Assembly: GCA_028023455.1 (NCBI GenBank)
Contig: JAQFVV010000020.1
Coordinates: forward strand, 5,255,092 to 5,319,091
Source: Epiperipatus broadwayi
Lineage: Eukaryota; Onychophora; Udeonychophora; Euonychophora; Peripatidae
Length of the DNA: 64,000 nucleotides
Direction of reading: 5' to 3'
Under the pieces are notes generated by a model. That model ran no database searches. It was not told the origin of the DNA and saw only the letters and a list, made by a program, of their open reading frames with translations. Positions 59,190-64,000 of this stretch are shown here, in pieces. The position numbers and the translations under genes were made by a program. The first letter of the stretch is position 1; each line of letters starts with the position of its first letter.

Positions 59190-59485
59190 TAAACATCACA
59201 TGATCACAATTTCATACGTTTACACAAGCTGTTAACACAGAGGCTAAACTCTCCATACATTAGCGCCACCAACGCAAGCCAGAGTAATCAATAGATGCAA
59301 GAAGATCTAGGTGCAGTGCTTTCAGATCCAAGGCTCCTCACTGGTAAAAGCCACAAGCTGGAAACTAATCAGGATATTGAATGAGTAGGCACTAGATAGG
59401 GTTTTTATGCACAAACCTTCTTGCATCTATTGATTACTCTGGCTTGCACTGATGGCTCTAATGTACGGAGAGTTTAGCGTCTGTG
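59190..59485. mobile_element. M1 hairpin element, best copy
   Basis: Arms of 69 bases at 59236-59304 and 59417-59485 (ctctccatacattagcgcc, aatcaatagatgcaagaag) are reverse complements with few mismatches, around a 112-base centre carrying a hammerhead-like motif. The outer block aaccactaaacatcacatga (59198-59217) recurs beside other M1 copies. No reading frame. Confidence 0.82.
59332..59380 (+). ncRNA. hammerhead-like motif of M1
   Basis: Plus strand: CUCCUCA, CUGGUAA (from CUGAUGA), AAGCCACAAGCUG (AGC/GCU stem II), GAAAC, UA, AUC, AGGAUAU. Core has two changes. The M1 majority sequence restores CUGAUGA, GUC and a six-pair stem I. Confidence 0.42.
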
Positions 59486-59939
59486 TAAATTGATTATACT
59501 TTATACTGTTTATTAGTTGATAAGATAAAACTATTTTTTAAAAAAGAAAGCAAAATAAAAATCTAGAAAAAAAAGAGTTGCTTGAGTATAAACATCTCTA
59601 GCAGTGGTAAAAGTCCTATCATATAATTTATTTTTTCAGTTAACACAGTGATATACATCTGACTAACTACCTGGGACTTTTATACACTGGTAAATAACAT
59701 CAAGATATCTATTTATCACTGAATTCTGAATGGTTAGTTAATTTACTTGGGAACTGATAACTTGTGCAGATAATACAAAGTCAGTTTGCATTGGACAATA
59801 AAAACCATATTGTAATGATTAATGCAAACAAAAAATATTTATGAAGCAGTCGAAAGTTAATTATTATTCCTAATTTTTTAAAAAAGTGTTTTTTTTTATT
59901 TTAAATATATATAATCTATTATTGCAACAAGTATAATGT
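59486..59939. other. spacer between M1 copies
   Basis: No supported feature. Confidence 0.5.
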
Positions 59940-60175
59940 ATATAATCACGCTTATGCTTACACAGTTGTTAAAGCAGTAGCACCTCCCTCCATGCAGTGG
60001 TGCCACCAGTGCAAACTACAGTAATTAATGGATGCTAAAACTTTTGCATCAAAATATAGTGCCTAATTATCCAATATCCCCAGACTAGTTTCCAGGTTGT
60101 GGTTTTCTTTAGTGAGGAGTTCTGGATTTGAGAGCACTGCACCTAGATTTTTGGATTTAATGTAAGCTTCCAACA
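59940..60175. mobile_element. M1 element, left half, diverged
   Basis: Shares cttatgcttacacag, ctccatgcagtggtgccacc and the internal agactagtttccag segment with other copies. The right arm is missing. Confidence 0.72.
60072..60121 (-). ncRNA. hammerhead-like motif of M1
   Basis: Minus strand: CUCCUCA, CUAAAGA (core changed), AAACCACAACCUG, GAAAC, UA, GUC, UGGGGAU. Stem I forms six pairs (UCCUCA with UGGGGA) and GUC is intact, but the core changes would block activity. Confidence 0.42.
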
Positions 60176-60342
60176 GGCCCTTTTACTTATGTAGTTAACT
60201 ATATATCTATGAGCATAAAATGAAAACATAATGTTGTGTAATCATACAGATCTGAAAACAGTTCAATAACTATACTTTTTGGTGTCTTTGATTTTTTAAT
60301 AATCCCATAGTCACCAACATCATTTGGCAATGATTGGTATTA

Positions 60343-60795
60343 AACCACTAAAACATCACATGATTACAATTTCATATGCTTATATAATCTTTAAAACAGT
60401 AGCAACTCTCTCCACACAGTGACCACCCAATAGAAGCCATAGTAATGAATGGGTGCTTGATAATACTGAACTGATGGGGGACATAGATCTGTATATATAA
60501 GTGAATTAGCTTGATTTGAAAACATTGTTCTCATTTTAGGCTCATAGTTTTATAGTTAACTAAATAGTTAAAGGTAGCTGCTGGAGGGTTGCATTATATC
60601 CAAAGGTTTAGGTGCAGTGCTCTCAGACCCAAGGCTCCTCACAGATGAAAGTGACAAGATTAAAACTAGTCTGGGAAAATTGGATGAGTAGGCACAAGAT
60701 AAGAATTTTGATGCATAAAACTTCTAGCATCCATTGGTTACTATGACTTGCACTGGGTGGCACTACCGAATGGAGAGAGTTGCTACTGTATAATA
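60343..60795. mobile_element. M1 element, interrupted
   Basis: The left arm (60393-60450, ctctccacacagtgacc) and right arm (about 60715-60790, cttgcactgggtggcactac) flank the internal ribozyme region plus about 150 bases of other sequence at 60450-60600. Outer block ccactaaaacatcacatga at 60346-60364. Confidence 0.7.
60632..60681 (+). ncRNA. hammerhead-like motif of M1
   Basis: Plus strand: CUCCUCA, CAGAUGA (one change), AAGUGACAAGAUU, AAAAC (one change), UA, GUC, UGGGAAA. Probably inactive. Confidence 0.4.
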
Positions 60796-61224
60796 TATCT
60801 ATAAATATGTTTGTGATTATATATGTGATATTATTCAATAGACACACTCAGAAAAATTGAATTAGTTTGACTCAGCAAGTGTTATTTAAACCTAATACGA
60901 TTACAATCCTATCTAAAAATGGGATTCTTTTATACACATCATCATCATCATCATCATTATGAGTCTTGTTTTAAACCAGTATGGATATTATAATTTCAAA
61001 AAATTAAATAAAAAAATAAACAGAAAAAAGACAAAGATAAAAATTAGATTATAATAATTAAATAAAATGATCCATGATTGACCAATAAAGAACATATTAT
61101 ATGATACTCATAGTATCTGAAATAAGCATTTCTATCTGAAATACTTTAACACCTTGCCTGATTGCAATTCTATACTATAATTTAAAACACTGTACAAGCT
61201 TACACACACCTGCACATATAAAAT
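60796..61224. other. spacer with (CAT)n microsatellite
   Basis: catcatcat repeat at about 60938-60957; nothing else. Confidence 0.6.
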
Positions 61225-61500
61225 GTAATATATAAGGGATTTGAACTCAGACTTTCACATGACCCTCAACTCTCCATGCCATCTTGTATTGCTGACCCAC
61301 CTAGTCACACATGTTGAAAAGATAAATAATCACCAATATACATATTTCATGCTAAACCAGCAATCATCAGTTGGTCCAGATTACTATCTCCACACATATA
61401 TACAATCAGTGCTCAGCTTCATATTAAGATAGCTAATCTTCTTACTTTAATGGACAGGCTACAAACTACTCCAACCCACAATTCTCTATTATGTTTTATC
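61225..61500 (-). mobile_element. family B element, copy 5
   Basis: Matches most of the first half and the start of the second half of 23434-23866. Its left end on the minus strand contains gagttcaaatccc, a tRNA-type B box, so part of family B may be tRNA-related. Hammerhead at 61326-61382. Confidence 0.78.
61326..61382 (-). ncRNA. hammerhead ribozyme of family B
   Basis: Minus strand keeps the exact 4798-4855 fold: UAAUC, UGG bulge, ACCAA, CUGAUGA, UGCU/AGCA stem II, GAAA, AUA triplet, UUGGU, GAUUA. Stem I has ten pairs. One of the best candidates for activity. Confidence 0.75.
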
Positions 61501-61692
61501 ATCAGCTATGTCTTCCCAATAAAAGCAATTGATATTGCTTTAATATCTCTTTAGTATTTCCTTGGGATAATTTTTATAATGTTGAAGTTTACCTTTCTAA
61601 CAAAGCAATGTGCAAGTTTATTATAAAATGAATAAAATTTAGTATTCTATTACTTTTTGTGCACTTCATATACCCAATCCACTCAACATGTT

Positions 61693-61785
61693 GTCAAGCA
61701 TTGGTGGCCTAGCAGTTAGCATAGCTACCTTCCAAGTAGCTGGCCTGGGTTCGCTTCCCAGTCAACGCTTTGACATATAAAAAAA
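61693..61785 (+). mobile_element. tRNA-Gly-derived SINE, best tRNA match
   Basis: Reads tcaagcattggtggcc, agttagcatagctacc, tccaagtagctggcc, gggttcgcttcccagtc and tttgacatat with an A tail. Anticodon loop cttccaa gives UCC. It is a SINE, not a tRNA gene: the acceptor end lacks pairing and the tail is attached directly. Confidence 0.92.
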
Positions 61786-61892
61786 CAAATCAAACACAGT
61801 CTTCTATTTTAAAAATAGTCCATTAATTTCAATATATATACAACAAACCACATACAAACTTCTGCTTTATAAATCACGATTTATTATAATAT

Positions 61893-62220
61893 GAACTATT
61901 ATAATGTACTATAATATATTACAATATTTTGACTTTTATTTTATCAAGGAACAAATAAAAAGTACATAAAAAACAATAGGCAGAAATATTCCATAATATA
62001 TATAACAAAATACAATATCTCTCTTATCTTAAAGCTATTCTAACAAACAATCTTAAGTTTTCATTACATTCATTTCTTAAATATCTTTTTAAAAATAATT
62101 CCCTTGTCCTCTTTTTTTTAATTAACATCATACTCATTACAGGTTTCCTTTCATTAATATAAATTCCTTCTTTTATAATTCTTTCATAATATGATCTAAT
62201 ACATTCTAAAATTCTTTTTT
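61893..62220 (-). pseudogene. Penelope-like 3' end, left arm of inverted pair
   Basis: On the minus strand the segment near 62090-62210 reads ECIRSYYERIIKEGIYINER then KPVMSMMLIKK, homologous to the end of the GIY-YIG protein at 43775-44035 (ERIKKEDVYRDQYKPVLNRM). The remainder is 3' untranslated sequence. 5'-truncated. Confidence 0.65.
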
Positions 62221-62224
62221 AAAT

Positions 62225-62580
62225 AGAATCTTTAGAATGAATTAGATCGTATTATAAAAGAATTATAAAAGGAATTTATATTAATGAAATGAAATCTGTT
62301 CTGAATAGGACATTAATTGAGGAAAAAGAGGATAATGAATTAATTTAATAAAATAATTATAGGGAATTATTTTAAGAAAGGTATAAATAAATGTAATGAA
62401 AAGTTAAGACTGTTTGTTAGAAGAGTTTTAAGATAAGACGTATTTGTATTTTGTTATATGTATTATGGAATATTTGTATTTATTGTTTTTTTTATATATA
62501 TTTTTTAGTTGTTCCTTAATAAAGACTATAAAATAATGAAGTTGAGATGTTGGAGTATATTATTGTACATTATAATAGTT
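62225..62580 (+). pseudogene. Penelope-like 3' end, right arm of inverted pair
   Basis: Plus strand 62241-62347 reads IRSYYKRIIKGIYINEM then KSVLNRTLIEEKEDNELI and a stop, the same C-terminal tail. The 3' flank is collinear with the left arm as its reverse complement. An aataaag lies near 62518. The two arms meet near 62222 with almost no loop. Confidence 0.65.
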
Positions 62581-62678
62581 TTTTTCATATGTCATAGCAT
62601 CGGCCGGGACGCGAACCCATAAACATCTGCAACCAACTACTTGCTTGCAAGGCTGTTGCGATGACCTCTCAGCTGTTG
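62578..62678 (-). mobile_element. tRNA-derived SINE, truncated
   Basis: Minus strand ends cggccgatgctatgacatat plus A tail; the head is truncated near ctcagctgttg. It abuts the right Penelope arm. Confidence 0.85.
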
Positions 62679-62939
62679 TATACATGTTATTTTACAATAG
62701 AAATTACCACATGCAGTGAATTGAAAAAATATTTCAACTAGTCTTATGACTTTGACATTATAACTTAAGTTAAAATCTCATTTTTATATAATAAATATGG
62801 TAAAATAATGTCTTACATATAAATTAATTTAACTGGAAATCTTATATTACCATAATGAAATGTAAGCTTTAGTTATATTCATATGTTGAAATATTTCCCT
62901 TATTTAATATTAAATATTGAATACCATTATAAATATTTT

Positions 62940-63056
62940 AAATTTTATTTAAATTATCCAATTACATTCAACTGTTAAATAAATTTTAAAATTTTTCTAA
63001 AGACATTTAATATTTGATATTAGATGATGGAAATAGTCCAATATTTAAATACAACT
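62940..63056 (+). repeat. S1 repeat fragment
   Basis: Relative of the right arm of 3801-4080 (ttacattcaactgtta, ttctaaagacatt, gatggaaatagt). Confidence 0.65.
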
Positions 63057-64000
63057 AAAGTGCCAACATCAAAAACCTTCAGGCAAACATTGGAAGCTTT
63101 AGTTAGTTAAATGCAACAACACAGAGTCTGTGACACATCTTAGCACTCATCTCATCCTTTTATCCAGCATGCTGCTAAGATCCATATTCTCACACAACCA
63201 AGTCAAACATTATTGAAATTTTTTCTCTATCATTAGAGTATGAAACATTTGAAATCTTTGAACACTAATTATTAAGGTGAAGATTTTATAGACTTCATTC
63301 AGAACCTAAAGAATTATCTTTAAATCATATCTTAATTCAAGAAGAATAGCACAATTACCAACTTAAGTAAGAGTAGAGTTAAAATAATAAAATTTTTGCT
63401 ATGTACATTTAATCAGCGCTTATTAAAAACTCAACCACTGAACCTACTACATCTTGGATGCTTGCTGCATGAAGACATTTATAAACTGTTGCAATGTTCA
63501 TTGTTATTAAAATAAAAAATAACAATAAAACACATCTATTTTTAGCACCATTTTTTTTATTTCCAATGCTCTAGATTTTCATTATCAATAACTTCCTCTC
63601 ATAGAAACTAATATTTTCCAATATTGCCATAAACTTTGTTTATTAAATGAATTAAATGTTTTGACCAAATTGATAAAAGAAATATATGAATAATTTCTTT
63701 GCTCATGACACTATTTTTGCATTTGCCTGGCAACAAAAATATATCTTTACAGCTTTTTGATTATATTTATTTATTTCATATTTTGTGTTTTCTTCAAGTA
63801 TATCTTCAAGTACATGCTGACAATTTTAAATCCCTACCTCTAGTCTTCTTTTAAAGATTAGTTTTAATATTATTTGTTCTATAAGTTCATGTCATTTTTT
63901 TATTATTTTCATCTGGATGAACACATGCATTTCTCTAAATTATTCATAAATTATTTTATAATTAATACATAGGTGGTAGCTTGTAAATATAACCATATAG
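63057..64000. other. AT-rich spacer, no gene seen
   Basis: Slightly less AT-rich at 63100-63200, but no motif or repeat recognised. Confidence 0.5.

Noticed and set aside
61693-61785. Functional tRNA-Gly gene
   Set aside because: Acceptor stem is not complementary at its end, the body is followed by SINE tail and poly-A, and similar copies are dispersed.
1-64000. CRISPR array, rRNA or bacterial operon
   Set aside because: No regularly spaced direct repeats of CRISPR type, no rRNA-like segment, and no closely packed genes; the sequence is eukaryotic.
1-64000. Species assignment (for example a cephalopod, planarian or arthropod)
   Set aside because: Base composition and element types fit several invertebrate groups; no diagnostic host gene is present.

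Overview
This is an AT-rich (about three-quarters A+T by eye), repeat-dense stretch of a eukaryotic, almost certainly invertebrate animal genome. The evidence is non-LTR and Penelope-like retroelements, tRNA-derived SINEs with target-site duplications, hAT and Tc/mariner-type non-autonomous elements, many microsatellites, and no bacterial-style gene packing. I cannot name the species from sequence alone. The only long intact reading frame belongs to a mobile element. One short GC-richer open segment near 19.9 kb may be a terminal exon of a host gene.

Layout. 0-5.3 kb: several long inverted repeats (hairpin elements), including a nearly perfect 280-bp-arm palindrome at 1455-2036, and a first copy of a repeat family called B here. 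5.3-14.9 kb: AT-rich spacer with three SINEs, a small inverted repeat near 10.1 kb and a hairpin with a tandem 85-bp duplication near 12.6 kb. 15.0-16.4 kb: a Tc/mariner-like non-autonomous element with a SINE and a B fragment inside it. 19.7-22.6 kb: an island with more G+C and more CpG than the rest. 23.4-26.2 kb: a complete B element with an 18-bp target duplication, and two more palindromes. 30.7-34.3 kb: old RTE-type LINE fragments. 36.0-36.7 kb: a hAT MITE inside a B-like repeat. 37.0-38.2 kb: two Penelope-like 3' ends placed head to head. 38.8-41.7 kb: a nearly complete but broken RTE copy on the minus strand. 43.4-44.1 kb: another Penelope-like 3' end. 46.2-54.1 kb: a decayed two-ORF LINE on the minus strand, split in its ORF1 by an intact RTE-type LINE on the plus strand (985-residue endonuclease/reverse transcriptase). 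57.7-60.8 kb: a cluster of related hairpin MITE-like elements (M1). 61.2-62.7 kb: another B copy, SINEs and a second head-to-head Penelope pair.

The main discovery candidate is a set of hammerhead-ribozyme-like motifs carried by several otherwise different repeat families. They show the CUGANGA core, a stem II, the GAAA box, a minimal stem III, an NUH cleavage triplet and a complementary stem I. The best are in the 1455-2036 palindrome, the B family (4798-4855, 23530-23588, 61326-61382) and the 32091-32424 palindrome, where paired changes keep the stems. Hammerheads are already known from Penelope-like elements and from small animal retrozymes. What looks unusual here is that many sit in long inverted-repeat elements, so that a transcript from either strand carries one ribozyme. 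The Penelope copies in the same window also occur as head-to-head pairs with related motifs, so a shared mobilisation route is a reasonable inference, not a demonstrated one.
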